The notes under the pieces are model-generated. The model saw only the letters and a program-made list of their open reading frames with translations. It had not been told where the DNA came from and searched no databases. The translations under genes were made by a program, and so were the position numbers. Positions 53,677 through 62,754 of a stretch of 64,000 nt of DNA are shown here, one piece after another. The DNA comes from CAWBLP01 sp963721065. Its GTDB lineage: Bacteria; Pseudomonadota; Alphaproteobacteria; Acetobacterales; Acetobacteraceae. How positions within the stretch are numbered: the first letter of the stretch is position 1; the number at the start of each line of letters is the position of its first letter. The stretch covers positions 186,001-250,000 of the forward strand of contig CAVRHO010000007.1 in the NCBI GenBank assembly GCA_963721065.1. Direction: 5' to 3'.

Positions 53677-53783
53677 GCGTGGGACCCCCGGCATACGTGC
53701 GATGCCCGGCGCGCGTGCGACGCCCGGCATGCGTGCGACGCCCGGCCATCCGTGCCACGTCGTGGCGGGCGCAGGCCCGCCAC
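53674..53783 (+). repeat. Composite repeat: four 18-bp units plus GC palindrome
   Basis: Units CATGCGTG(G/C)GACGCCCGG start at 53674, 53692, 53710 and 53728 with small variations. About 16 bases later a 22-bp hyphenated palindrome GTGGCGGGCGCAGGCCCGCCAC occupies 53762-53783, followed by CCACGG. The order array-palindrome-CCACG is as in the two other composites. The rest of the spacer to livH (to 53947) holds a partial palindrome at 53866-53888. Confidence 0.8.
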
Positions 53784-53947
53784 CCACGGCTTCGTCGTGC
53801 CGCAGGCATCAATCCCCCCGGCCACCCAGGATCGAACCGAACGCCTCGCCGCGGACCGAACGCGCGGGTGGCAGGCCCGCGCCCACCACACCGTGGTTCG
53901 CCGCACCGGTGGCCGTGGCACGACGCGCCGGAGTCTGGAAGCGCGCA

Positions 53948-54805
53948 TCATACCGTCCCCATCAGCCCCTGCGGCCGCACCCACAGCACTGCCAGGAACA
54001 GCGCGTACACCACCACGTCCTGGTACACCGCGCCGATCAGATACGCCGACAGCGCCTGGATCACCCCGATGGCCAGGCCGGCGATCAAGGCCCCCGGCAC
54101 CGAGCCGAACCCGCCCAGGCAGACTACCACGAAGGCGATCAGCGCCAGCGATTCACCCACGGTCGGCGAAATGTAGAAGAACAGCGCGATCAGAGCCCCG
54201 GCAACCCCGGTGGACGCCGCGCCCAGCCCCCAGGCCAGGGCCTGCATCCGGTCCGGCCGGATGCCCATCAGCATGGCGGCACTGCGATCCTCCGACACCG
54301 CCAGGATGCGGCTGCCCAGCATGGTACGGGTCAGCATCAGGTGCAGGCCCAGCGTGATCAGCAGCGCCAGCACGCCGCCCAGCAGGCGCGCCGCCTGGAT
54401 GCGGATGCCCCCGACGTTGAAGGTCCCGCCCACCAGCGAATCCGGCAGCGACACGAAATTGGCGGAAAAGGCCCAGAACGCCGCATAGCGCAGCACCAGT
54501 GCCAGGCCGAACGTGCCCAGGATCTGCGCCAGCATCGGTCCGCGTGCGATGTGGCGGACCAGGCCCAGATAGACCACCACGCCCAGCCCGAACAGCAGCA
54601 CCGCCGCGCCCGGAATGAACACCGCGGGTCCGACATGCAGCAGCGTATAGGCGAAGAACGCCGCGTACATCGCCAGCATGACGAAGTCGCCATGCGCGAA
54701 GTTCACCACGTTCATCATGCCCCAGATCAAGGTGAGGCCTGAGGAAAACAGCGCGTACACCGCGCCCATCAGCAGGCCGCTGACGACCACCTGCAGCAGA
54801 ATCAA
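53948..54805 (-). CDS. livH: Branched-chain amino acid-type ABC permease
   Basis: The 285-aa permease has LILLQVVVSGLLMGAVYALFSSGLTLIWGMMNVVNFAHGDFVMLAMYAAF, the classic LivH opening, and the loop LAVSEDRSAAMLMGIRPDRMQALAWGLGAA. It ends VVVYALFLAVLWVRPQGLMGTV. The start is a TTG at 54805 with GGGAG eight bases upstream; the long extension to 55045 is not LivH-like. It is the first gene of the transporter operon. Confidence 0.93.
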   Translation of the reverse strand: MILLQVVVSGLLMGAVYALFSSGLTLIWGMMNVVNFAHGDFVMLAMYAAFFAYTLLHVGPAVFIPGAAVLLFGLGVVVYLGLVRHIARGPMLAQILGTFGLALVLRYAAFWAFSANFVSLPDSLVGGTFNVGGIRIQAARLLGGVLALLITLGLHLMLTRTMLGSRILAVSEDRSAAMLMGIRPDRMQALAWGLGAASTGVAGALIALFFYISPTVGESLALIAFVVVCLGGFGSVPGALIAGLAIGVIQALSAYLIGAVYQDVVVYALFLAVLWVRPQGLMGTV

Positions 54806-54935
54806 CCGGTGAGTCTCCCATTCGTTCGTTGCGGTTGATCCTGGACGGTGGATGACATCGAGGCAAGCGCGCCATGAACGGCCCGACATCTTTCCCGCAG
54901 CGGCATCCGCGGGGAAGGTCGCTGCCGGCGCGTCC

Positions 54936-55422
54936 CTATCCCCCGCGTTTCGCCTCGATCTCCTGCTCGGCAGCCGCCAGCGCCCGTGGCTCCACCAGCA
55001 AGCCCTGGCGCTCATAGCGCTTGCGCGTGCGGCTGAACCGCACAACCACAGCGTGCCGGGTGCTGTTCGCTTTCGCCCGGCGGGTCAGCAGCGCGTCACC
55101 GGCACCAAGGAAGTGCAGGTCATCCAGCCCGGCGCAGCGCAGATACGAAGGACCAGGCTGTCCCATGATCAGCAGATCGCCGGACCCGCCGCACCGGTGG
55201 CATCTCCAGTCGCGGTTCCGCGGCGGGATCACCACCAGTTCCGGCGGCCGGTTGGCCCGCTCGGCCAGGCCAAACCTTTACCGTGCCGGGTTCCAGCCAG
55301 CGGAGACCGACCAGCATGTCGACCGCATCGACGGTGCCCTGATCCGCGAGCGCCGCCTCGGCCAACCGGGTAACGCGGTCGGCCAGGTTGCCGGGATTGC
55401 GCCGGGTCATGCGCCATTGCAT
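54936..55422 (-). pseudogene. DUF2293-like conserved protein, frameshifted
   Basis: The N-terminal half MTRRNPGNLADRVTRLAEAALADQGTVDAVDMLVGLRWLEPG is in one frame. The second half (LAERANRPPELVVIPPRNRDWRCHRCGGSGDLLIMG, LTRRAKANSTRHAVVVRFSRTRKRYERQGLLVE) is in another; the shift lies near 55268-55280. The second half holds a CxxC pair and the DUF2293-like VVVRFSRTRKRYERQGLLVE motif. Function unknown. Start at ATG 55422 or the nearby 55407. Confidence 0.65.
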
Positions 55423-55557
55423 CACGACGCCCTGTTTGCGCCGAGATCCGTCGCATGCGGCATGGCAGCCGTCGCAGGTATCGTGTCGCATGACACGGTT
55501 CCCTCGGCGTTGTCCGGGCTGGCGCAGGCCCTGTCCGGGGCGGTGCCTGACGATGGC

Positions 55558-57108
55558 TCAGTCGGCCGCCGGCGCGTCCTGTACCGTGGTGGCCGAGCGC
55601 GGGGGACGCATCAGCAGAAGCAGCAGCACGGCGGGCAGGGTGGTCATCACCATCAGCACATAGTCGTTCATGTAACCGATCACCTGCGCCTGGTGGTCGA
55701 TGATGCGGTTCAGCAGTGCCGCGCCGTGGGGCGTTTCGGGGTTCATGAAATGCTGGACCGCACCGCCCACCTGCAACGCCCGGTTGAACGGGGTTACCAC
55801 GGCGCCGATCTGCTCGTGCAGGATCTGGGCGTTGCGGGCCAGCAGCGATGTGGTTACCGACACGCCGATCGCCGCGCCGATATTGCGGGCCAGGCTGAAC
55901 AGTGAGGCGCCCTCGGTGCGCAATGAGGGCGCCAGGGTGGCGAAGGCCAGCACCTGCAGCGGGATGAACACGAACCCCAGGCCCGCCCCCTGGATGAAGA
56001 TGGTGATGATGAGCCACTGGATCGACACGTCCGGCGTCCAAGTGGTCATTTCCCAGAACGACCAGCATTCCAGCACCAGGCCCAGCGCCACCATCAGGCG
56101 GGGATCCACGCGGTTGGTCAGGCGGCCGCTGATGGTGATGGTCAGCACGTTGCCCAGGCCGCGCGGCGCCATGATCAGGCCGGCGGTCGCCACCGGGTAG
56201 TCCGCCAGTGTCTGCAACCACGGCGCCATCAGCGCGATGCTGGACACCAGGATGGTGCCGACCGCGAACATCATCACCAGCCCGGCGGAAAAGTTCAGGT
56301 CGCGGAACAGCACCGGCCGTATCAGCGGACGCGGTGCGCACACCACGTGCACCAGGAAGAGATACAGGCCCAGGCCGGCGAGCACCGCCTCTATCCTGAT
56401 CTCGGAGGAGGTGAACCAGTCCTGGTGCTGTCCGCGATCCAGCATCAGTTGCAGCGCCCCGATGCCGAGGGCGAGCATGGCGAAGCCGAACCAGTCGAAA
56501 CGGAGCGAATTCTGACCTTCGATATGCGGCAGAAACAACAGCAGGCCGACGGTCGCCATCACGCCGAACGGCAGGTTGATATAGAAGACGTAGCGCCAAC
56601 TGTAGAAATCCGTCAGGTAGCCGCCGAGGGTGGGGCCGAGGATCGGACCGATCATCACCCCCAGGCCCCAGATCGCCATGGCGAAGCCGCGCTGTTCGGC
56701 GGGATAGATGTCCAGCAGGATGGCCTGGGACAGTGGCACCAGGGCCGCGCTGAACGCCCCCTGGATCAGGCGGAACGCAACGATCTGGGTAAGCGACTGT
56801 GCCGCCCCGCACGCCATCGACGCCACCGTGAAGCCGACGATGCAGGTGATGAACAGCGGTTTCCGCCCGAAGCGGCTTGCCAGCCAGCCGACCGGCCCCG
56901 TCATGATCGCCGCGGCGATGATGTAGGAGGTGAGGATCCAGGTGACTTCGTCGTAGCTGGCCGAAAAGCTGCCCTGCATGTAGGGCAGCGCGACATTGGC
57001 GATGGTCTGGTCGAGCGACTGCAGCAGCGTGGCGCCAATGGCGCAGGCCGTGATCATGCCGCGGTTGATGGTTCGGTCCGCGAACGGGGCGGCGGGCGCA
57101 ACGGCCAT
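55558..57108 (-). CDS. DHA2-family MFS efflux pump, second copy
   Basis: The 516-aa, 14-helix transporter is similar throughout to the pump at 7187 (LDQTIANVALPYMQGSFSASYDEVTW, GWLASRFGRK, GPILGPTLGGYLTDFYSWRYVFYINLPFG). No adaptor (emrA) or regulator gene adjoins it. The ATG at 57108 is chosen; the N-terminal 39 residues upstream are not conserved-looking. It either uses an adaptor from elsewhere or works alone. The 194-bp gap to the divergent amidohydrolase likely holds both promoters. Confidence 0.92.
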   Translation of the reverse strand: MAVAPAAPFADRTINRGMITACAIGATLLQSLDQTIANVALPYMQGSFSASYDEVTWILTSYIIAAAIMTGPVGWLASRFGRKPLFITCIVGFTVASMACGAAQSLTQIVAFRLIQGAFSAALVPLSQAILLDIYPAEQRGFAMAIWGLGVMIGPILGPTLGGYLTDFYSWRYVFYINLPFGVMATVGLLLFLPHIEGQNSLRFDWFGFAMLALGIGALQLMLDRGQHQDWFTSSEIRIEAVLAGLGLYLFLVHVVCAPRPLIRPVLFRDLNFSAGLVMMFAVGTILVSSIALMAPWLQTLADYPVATAGLIMAPRGLGNVLTITISGRLTNRVDPRLMVALGLVLECWSFWEMTTWTPDVSIQWLIITIFIQGAGLGFVFIPLQVLAFATLAPSLRTEGASLFSLARNIGAAIGVSVTTSLLARNAQILHEQIGAVVTPFNRALQVGGAVQHFMNPETPHGAALLNRIIDHQAQVIGYMNDYVLMVMTTLPAVLLLLLMRPPRSATTVQDAPAAD

Positions 57109-57302
57109 GCCTAACGTCTGGCCGGCAGCATTGGATTTCCTCCCGGGCCGCCAAATGTGGCGACGGCCTTGTTGGCTGCGACTGTGGGCGATCGCGGTTG
57201 CTCGATCAAGCCGCCGGCCGGCCATCTGGCCACCCGGTCGGTCCGGGCCTAGTCTCGTCTCCGGCGACCAAGGTCACCGTTGCAAGAATGGGAGGGAATA
57301 CC

Positions 57303-58451
57303 ATGCACTACCGTCGAATCTCCGCCGACTGCCACCTCGACATGCCCTGGATGCCGCCCACGTTGTTCACCGACAACGCGTCGCGGGAACTGAAGGACCG
57401 CATGCCGTACGTCACCGACGGCCCGGACGGCCCGATGTGGGTCACCAAGAGCGGCGCCAATTTCGGCCTGAAGAACGGCGTCGGCCCCAGCGGTGCGAAG
57501 CTGATACCTGGCCAGAACCGTCGCGTGGATATCATGGCGGAGACCGGCCTGTTCGCCGACGGCCAGAAGGATATCCGCCGCGTCAGCGACCCGCATCTGC
57601 GTGCCAAGGACATGGACCGCGACGGCGTGGATGCCGAGGTGATCTTCGGCATCCTGGGTTCCGCCTCCAAGCTGCAGGATCATGAGGCGGCGGCCGAGAT
57701 GTTCAGGATCTACAATGACTGGCTGAAGGATTTCTGCAGTCACTATCCCGACCGGCATATCGGCCTGGCCTGCATCCCATACGGCGACATCGACTGGGCA
57801 GTGCAGGAGGTCTATCGCACCGCGAAGATGGGGCTGAAGGGCATCGAGGTCTCGTGCTCCTGGGACATGGAGCCGATGTGGCACCCGTGCTGGGAGCCGC
57901 TGTGGAAGGCGGTCGATGATGTGCAGTTGCCGCTGCATTTCCACACCTTCCCCACCACGCCGCCCCGCGCGCGCGAGATGACGGAAGCAAAGATCCGCCG
58001 TGCGGCGATGTTCACCGGCGTGTCGGCGTTCCAGATGGGGCTGATCCATATCCTGGCGGCGATGATGGGCGCGGGCGTGTTCGAGCGGTATCCGCGGCTG
58101 CGCGTGTCCTTCGGTGAAAGCGGCATCGGCTGGATCCCCTACGCGCTGGACCGCATGGATTTCGAGTTCGAGGACCGGTTCCGCGACCTGATGAAGCTGA
58201 AGCCGTCCGAATACTGGCAGCGCCAGTGCAAGGCCACGTTCCAGTTCGACCCGATCGGCCCGAAGCTGCTGAACGTGAACAACCTGATGACGGTGGATAC
58301 GCTGATGTGGGGCTCCGACTATCCGCACACCGACGGGATCTGGCCGGAGTCGACCAAGTATATCGACGAGCAGTTCCAGGGCCTGTCGGCCGCGGATGTG
58401 CAGAAGATCACCTGCGACAATGCGGCGCGGTTCTATAACCTTGTGAACTGA
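57303..58451 (+). CDS. Amidohydrolase-family metal-dependent hydrolase (Amidohydrolase_2)
   Basis: The 382-aa TIM-barrel enzyme of the aminocarboxymuconate-semialdehyde decarboxylase-like group has SADCHLDM at the N-terminus (normally HxH, here CHLD), PLHFHTFPTTPP mid-protein, RVSFGESGIGWIPYALDRMD, and the C-terminal WGSDYPHTDGIWPES with the catalytic Asp. GGGAGGG precedes the ATG. Reaction (hydrolysis or decarboxylation) is unclear; such genes often serve aromatic catabolism. Confidence 0.88.
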   Translation: MHYRRISADCHLDMPWMPPTLFTDNASRELKDRMPYVTDGPDGPMWVTKSGANFGLKNGVGPSGAKLIPGQNRRVDIMAETGLFADGQKDIRRVSDPHLRAKDMDRDGVDAEVIFGILGSASKLQDHEAAAEMFRIYNDWLKDFCSHYPDRHIGLACIPYGDIDWAVQEVYRTAKMGLKGIEVSCSWDMEPMWHPCWEPLWKAVDDVQLPLHFHTFPTTPPRAREMTEAKIRRAAMFTGVSAFQMGLIHILAAMMGAGVFERYPRLRVSFGESGIGWIPYALDRMDFEFEDRFRDLMKLKPSEYWQRQCKATFQFDPIGPKLLNVNNLMTVDTLMWGSDYPHTDGIWPESTKYIDEQFQGLSAADVQKITCDNAARFYNLVN

Positions 58452-58514
58452 CAGCACGCGGCGGGGATTTCGCCGGACGCTGTTGAAATCGGCACGCGAC
58501 ACCGGCTCCCCGGG

Positions 58515-58618
58515 TCATGGCCGGGCTTGACCCGGCCATCGACACCGGAACGAACGGGTCGGGGTGCAGCGGAATACGCCTGGACGGGGGCAGATGGCCG
58601 GGGCAGGCCCGGCCATGA
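58515..58618. repeat. MITE-like palindromic element, copy 3
   Basis: A 104-bp element with the same inverted GGCCGG termini (TCATGGCCGG...CCCGGCCATGA). Its middle is inverted relative to copies 1 and 2 (GAACGGGTCGGGG). It lies in the 407-bp gap between the amidohydrolase and nth, which holds no gene. Confidence 0.65.
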
Positions 58619-58721
58619 CACGGAAGAGCGGTGCCTGTCCGGACTATTTTATTGCCTGTCAGTGTTGTTTTACCTCTATCTACGCGGACTTGCCCAGCAG
58701 TCAGTATTTGAGGCGACACTG

Positions 58722-58808
58722 CTGCACCCGCCACGACGTGGTAGAGCCCGCCAGCCCGACGCCCGCCCCAGCCCGACGCCCGCCCGCCCGACGCCCGCCC
58801 ACACGACG
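58722..58808 (-). repeat. Composite repeat: CGGGCGTCGGGC array plus half palindrome
   Basis: About four imperfect 12-16-bp units of CCCGACGCCCGCC at 58756-58800 adjoin CCGCCACGACGTGG at 58728-58741. On the minus strand the order is array, CCACGTCGTGGCGGG, GCAG, like the left half of the 53762 palindrome. The right half is missing. Confidence 0.6.
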
Positions 58809-58858
58809 AAGCGGGTGCCCCTTTGGAACCCAGCGCTTGCTCGCCCCTGCAGCCGGTT

Positions 58859-59575
58859 CTACGCAGCCCGCCGCTTCGGCGGCTTGACCACGGGCGCCGG
58901 TGTCTTGTCCGGAAACCGGCACCACGGCGCGGCGACACAGCGCCAGCATTCCGGCGCGCGCGCCTTGCACACGTAGCGGCCGTGCAGGATCAGCCAGTGA
59001 TGCGCGTTGCGCAGCAGTTCGGCTGGCACGCGGCGCACCAGCGCGTCTTCCACCGCGCGCGGAGTCTTGCCGGGTGCCAGGCCGGTGCGGTTGCCAACGC
59101 GGAAGATGTGCGTGTCCACCGCCATGGTTGGTTCGCCGAACGCCACATTCAGCACCACGTTGGCGGTCTTGCGCCCGACGCCGGGCAGTTTCTCCAGCGC
59201 CTCCCGGTCACGCGGCACCTCCCCGCCGTACTGCTCCACCAGTTGCTGCGACAGCGCCACAACGTTGCGCGCCTTGCCCTGCCACAGCCCGATGGAACGG
59301 ATGTGCCGAGCGACGCCGTCCACGCCGAGGCGCAGCATGGCCTGCGGGGTGGCGGCTTCCTGGAACAGCGTCGCGGTGGCGCGGTTCACCGAGGCATCGG
59401 TCGCCTGCGCCGACAGCACCACGGACACCAGCAGCGTGAACGGGTCGGTGTACTCCAGTTCGCTGCGCGGATCGGGGTTGGCCTTTGCCAGCGCCTCGAT
59501 GAACGCCCGTACGTCGGCAGCCGGCATGGCGCGCGGCGTGCGGGATTTTGCGGCAGGGCGGGGCGCGGCGGGCAT
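58859..59575 (-). CDS. nth: Endonuclease III, DNA glycosylase/AP lyase
   Basis: The 238-aa base-excision repair enzyme removes oxidised pyrimidines. It has the helix-hairpin-helix LPGVGRKTANVVLNVAF with the catalytic Lys, VDTHIFRVGNRTG with the catalytic Asp, and a C-terminal [4Fe-4S] loop C-x6-C-x2-C-x5-C (CKARAPEC-WRC-VAAPWC). The ATG at 59575 precedes a short basic leader. It follows trmB by 4 bp. Confidence 0.97.
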   Translation of the reverse strand: MPAAPRPAAKSRTPRAMPAADVRAFIEALAKANPDPRSELEYTDPFTLLVSVVLSAQATDASVNRATATLFQEAATPQAMLRLGVDGVARHIRSIGLWQGKARNVVALSQQLVEQYGGEVPRDREALEKLPGVGRKTANVVLNVAFGEPTMAVDTHIFRVGNRTGLAPGKTPRAVEDALVRRVPAELLRNAHHWLILHGRYVCKARAPECWRCVAAPWCRFPDKTPAPVVKPPKRRAA

Positions 59576-59579
59576 CGCG

Positions 59580-60359
59580 CTACTGTGATCCCCCGCCGGC
59601 CACCGCGGCAAGAGGCACCGGGCCGTCCCGCCGGATGAAGCGCCAGTACAGCGGGGTGCGGCCCTCCCGCATCGCCTTCGCCTCATAGCGCGTGGGCGGC
59701 CAGCCGGCCGGCCGCTCGTCCGCTGGTGGCGCGGTGTCGAACAGGTCCTGCGTGCCCATCACCTCGGTCACCCAGGCCTGGTAGGTCGGGTCGTCGCTCG
59801 CCACGCGCCATTCCGCGCCGGGCTTCAGCACCCGCGCCAGCAGCGGCAGTTGCGCGGGGTGAACGAAGCGGCGCTTGGCGTGGCGGGCCTTGGGCCAGGG
59901 GTCGGGAAACAGCAGGAACAGCCGGTCGAGGCAGGCATCCGGCAGCGCCCGCAACAGCACGCGGGCATCGTCCGGCCACAGGCGCAGGTTGGGCGGCAGC
60001 GGCGCGTCCGCCTCGCCACCTTCCGGGACGACGCGGGACAGCAGCGAGCAGATGCCGTTCTCGAACACCTCGCAGGCGATCAGGCCGGCGTCGGGGTGGG
60101 CGGCCACCTGCGCCAGGGCGTGCTCGCCGCCGCCGAAGCCGACTTCCATCCACAGCGCCGCCGGTCGCGCCGGAAAGGCCGCCAGCGGATCGCCGGCCTG
60201 CTCCGGCCGCAGCAACAGCCGCGGCAGGGTCTGGTCCAGCAGGCGCTCCTGCCGCGGGCGCAGCTTGTGGCCGCGGGCGCGGCCATACAGCCGGTCGGGT
60301 GGCGGCTTCAGCGCCCGAAGGCTGCCTTCAGCGCCGGCACCAGGTCGGTCTTTTCCCAC
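59580..60359 (-). CDS. trmB: tRNA (guanine-N7-)-methyltransferase
   Basis: The 259-aa SAM-dependent enzyme makes m7G46 in tRNA. It shows PDRLYGRARGHKLRPRQ, the SAM loop MEVGFGGGEHALAQVA, IACEVFENGI, LFPDPWPKARHAKRRFVHP and the C-terminal TRYEAKAMREGR. It starts at a GTG at 60359 that overlaps metK by 52 bp; no other in-frame start lies before the conserved region, so the first 20 residues are provisional. Confidence 0.95.
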   Translation of the reverse strand: MGKDRPGAGAEGSLRALKPPPDRLYGRARGHKLRPRQERLLDQTLPRLLLRPEQAGDPLAAFPARPAALWMEVGFGGGEHALAQVAAHPDAGLIACEVFENGICSLLSRVVPEGGEADAPLPPNLRLWPDDARVLLRALPDACLDRLFLLFPDPWPKARHAKRRFVHPAQLPLLARVLKPGAEWRVASDDPTYQAWVTEVMGTQDLFDTAPPADERPAGWPPTRYEAKAMREGRTPLYWRFIRRDGPVPLAAVAGGGSQ

Positions 60360-61495
60360 GTGAAGGTGCCCTTTTCCTCATCCGGCTCGCGACCGAAATG
60401 GCCGTAGGCCGAGGTCGGGGCATAGATGGGCCGGTTCAGGTGCAGGTGCTCGCGGATGCCGCGCGGGGTCAGGTTCACCGTCTCGCGCAGCGTCGTCTCC
60501 AGCTTGGCCTCATCCACGTCCTTGCCGGTGTTGTGCAGATCCACATAGACCGACAGCGGGTGGGAGATGCCGATGGCATAGCTGATCTGGATTGTGCAGC
60601 GATCCGCCAGGCCGGCCGCCACCACGTTCTTCGCCAGGTACCGGCAGGCATAGGCGGCCGAGCGGTCCACCTTGGTGGGGTCCTTGCCGCTGAACGCGCC
60701 ACCGCCGTGCGGCGCCGCGCCGCCATAGGTATCGACAATGATCTTGCGCCCGGTCAGGCCGCAGTCGCCGTCCGGACCGCCGATGATGAACTGGCCGGTC
60801 GGGTTGACGTAGAACTCGCGCTCGGGCGGCATCCAGCCCTTGGGCAGCGTGCTTTCCACCAGTGGCCAGAGGATGCGCTTCACCTCGGCCTGGTCCAGGT
60901 GTTCCTCATGTTGGGTGGACACCACCACGCTGGTGGCCTGCACCGGCTTGCCGTTCACATAGCGCAGCGTCACCTGGCTTTTCGCGTCCGGCAGCAGGCC
61001 GGCCACCGACTTGTCATGGCTGTGCCGCAGGTCGCGGATTCGGTGCAGGATCAGGTGCGCAAAATACAGCGGCGCCGGCATCAGCGCGTCGGTCTCGCGG
61101 CAGGCGTAGCCGAACATCAGGCCCTGGTCGCCGGCGCCTTCGTCCTTGTTCCCCTCGGCGTCCACGCCCTTGGCAATGTCCACCGACTGCGCGTGCAGAT
61201 GGCATGCGATTTCGGCCGTGCGCCAGGAAAACCCCGGCTGGTCGTAGCCGATGTCGTGGATCGCCAGGCGCGTAAGATGGGCGAGCAGCTCGGGCGTCAC
61301 GGACTCCGGCCCGCGGGTTTCCCCCGCCAGCACGACGCGGTTGGTCGTCACCATCGTCTCGCAGGCGACGCGGGAATACGGATCGGCCGCCAGATAGGCA
61401 TCCAGCACCGTGTCACTGATCCGGTCGGCCACCTTGTCGGGGTGCCCTTCCGAGACGGACTCGGATGTGAACAGGAATTCGCCCGTATCACGCAT
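60308..61495 (-). CDS. metK: S-adenosylmethionine synthetase
   Basis: The 395-aa enzyme makes SAM from methionine and ATP. Motifs are FTSESVSEGHPDKVADRISD, GAGDQGLMFGYAC, and GGGAFSGKDPTKVDRSAAYACRYLAKN. The product feeds the tRNA methyltransferase encoded next in the same operon and the sugar and orphan methyltransferases elsewhere in the window. I looked for a SAM riboswitch in the 200-bp leader without success. TTGACC at about 61588-61593 (minus strand) is a weak -35 candidate. Confidence 0.98.
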   Translation of the reverse strand: MRDTGEFLFTSESVSEGHPDKVADRISDTVLDAYLAADPYSRVACETMVTTNRVVLAGETRGPESVTPELLAHLTRLAIHDIGYDQPGFSWRTAEIACHLHAQSVDIAKGVDAEGNKDEGAGDQGLMFGYACRETDALMPAPLYFAHLILHRIRDLRHSHDKSVAGLLPDAKSQVTLRYVNGKPVQATSVVVSTQHEEHLDQAEVKRILWPLVESTLPKGWMPPEREFYVNPTGQFIIGGPDGDCGLTGRKIIVDTYGGAAPHGGGAFSGKDPTKVDRSAAYACRYLAKNVVAAGLADRCTIQISYAIGISHPLSVYVDLHNTGKDVDEAKLETTLRETVNLTPRGIREHLHLNRPIYAPTSAYGHFGREPDEEKGTFTWEKTDLVPALKAAFGR

Positions 61496-61703
61496 GGACT
61501 GTCATCTCTCATGGCGGAAGAGGGCACGGAATCGCCCCCGCCCAGGCAGGGGGCCGGGCTCGCGCTGTGTGACGGAAAGGCTATGAGGGGTCAAGCCTTG
61601 GCGCGGGGTAGCCCGATGGGCGGGCTGGCCGCCGTGACGCGAGCGGGCATCGCGGGTGGCAGGCGCACGCATGCAGCGCCTGCCACGACGCGGTGCGCGG
61701 GGC

Positions 61704-62588
61704 TCAGGCGGCCAGCGACTCGGGGACGGTCGGCTTGCCGTCCGACACCGTGGTGCGGTGCATGTCGCGCACCTGCGTCTCGTCGTACTCCCGCGCCCGG
61801 TGCATGGTGCAGCGGTTGTCCCACATCACCAGGTCGCCGACCTGCCAGCGGTGGGTGTACACGAACTCCCGCTGCGTCGCGTGCTCCATCAGGTCCATCA
61901 GCAGCATGCGCGCCTCCGGCACCGGCATGCCGCGGATCGCCCCGGCATGGGAGGCCAGGAACAGCGACTTGCGGCCCGAGCCGGGATGCGTGCGCACCAG
62001 CACCTGCGGCACCGGTGCCATCTTTGCCAGTTCATCCTCCGACCAGTCGGTGAAGCCGATCCTGCCGCGCGAATGGAGTTGCGAGTGCTCGCAGACCAGC
62101 CCCTCCAGCCGGCGCTGCTTCGCTTCCGGCAGCGCGTCCCAGGCGGCACGCATGTCGGCGAACTGCGTCTCCCCGCCCTCGGCCGGGATGGCGCGGGCGG
62201 ACAGCAGGGAAAAGCGGGCGGGAACCCGCTTGAAGCTGCTGTCGGAGTGCCACAGCCGGTTGCCCAGCGCGTTCAGCCGGCGGCGGTCGTCGTTGGTGAC
62301 GACACGATTGTTCTCGTCCAGGTTGGAAATGTCGGCGATGTGCAGGTCCAGCCGCGGCACGAAGTCCTTGCGATAGGCGCGGACCGTGGTTTCCAGCTCA
62401 CCGAAGTTGCGGCTGAACGCCATCTGCTGGTCGTCCGTGATGTGCTGGTCATGGAACACCAGTATCGCGAACCGGTTGATCGCGTCCTCCAGCGCCTGGA
62501 TCGTGTCGCGGTCCTGTTCCTGGCGCAGGTCGATGCCGCTGACCGCGCCGACGAATACCGGGTGCAGCGGGGTAACGGAAATTGCCAT
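61704..62588 (-). CDS. TauD/TfdA-family Fe(II)/2-oxoglutarate dioxygenase
   Basis: The 294-aa non-haem iron dioxygenase has the facial triad: H-x-D in LWHSDSSF and the distal His in MWDNRCTMHRARE, with the 2-oxoglutarate-binding Arg further on (MHRTTV). The ATG at 62588 has AGGAG upstream. Substrates in the family include taurine, 2,4-D and other small acids; no sulfonate transporter genes adjoin, so taurine is not specially supported. Confidence 0.93.
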   Translation of the reverse strand: MAISVTPLHPVFVGAVSGIDLRQEQDRDTIQALEDAINRFAILVFHDQHITDDQQMAFSRNFGELETTVRAYRKDFVPRLDLHIADISNLDENNRVVTNDDRRRLNALGNRLWHSDSSFKRVPARFSLLSARAIPAEGGETQFADMRAAWDALPEAKQRRLEGLVCEHSQLHSRGRIGFTDWSEDELAKMAPVPQVLVRTHPGSGRKSLFLASHAGAIRGMPVPEARMLLMDLMEHATQREFVYTHRWQVGDLVMWDNRCTMHRAREYDETQVRDMHRTTVSDGKPTVPESLAA

Positions 62589-62754
62589 GGTGCGCTCCTG
62601 CTCGCTGGGTGCGCCAGGGTACTCCGGGTCTTGCCGGGCCGGCAACGCCAGGCGCCGTGGCGACAGCCCACCGCCGGCGCTGGCGCCGCGCGGGGAACTC
62701 CGCCTCAGGCCGGTGCGTTGGCCCCCGAACAGAGACCACAGCAGGGGAGAACCC

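Noticed and set aside
61496..61703. A SAM-responsive riboswitch in front of metK
   Set aside because: I found no convincing SAM-II or SAM/SAH core in the leader. A covariance-model search would decide it.
59726..62053. A 775-residue open frame on the plus strand
   Set aside because: It lies antisense to trmB, metK and the TauD-like gene and is Arg/Pro/Ala-rich shadow sequence.
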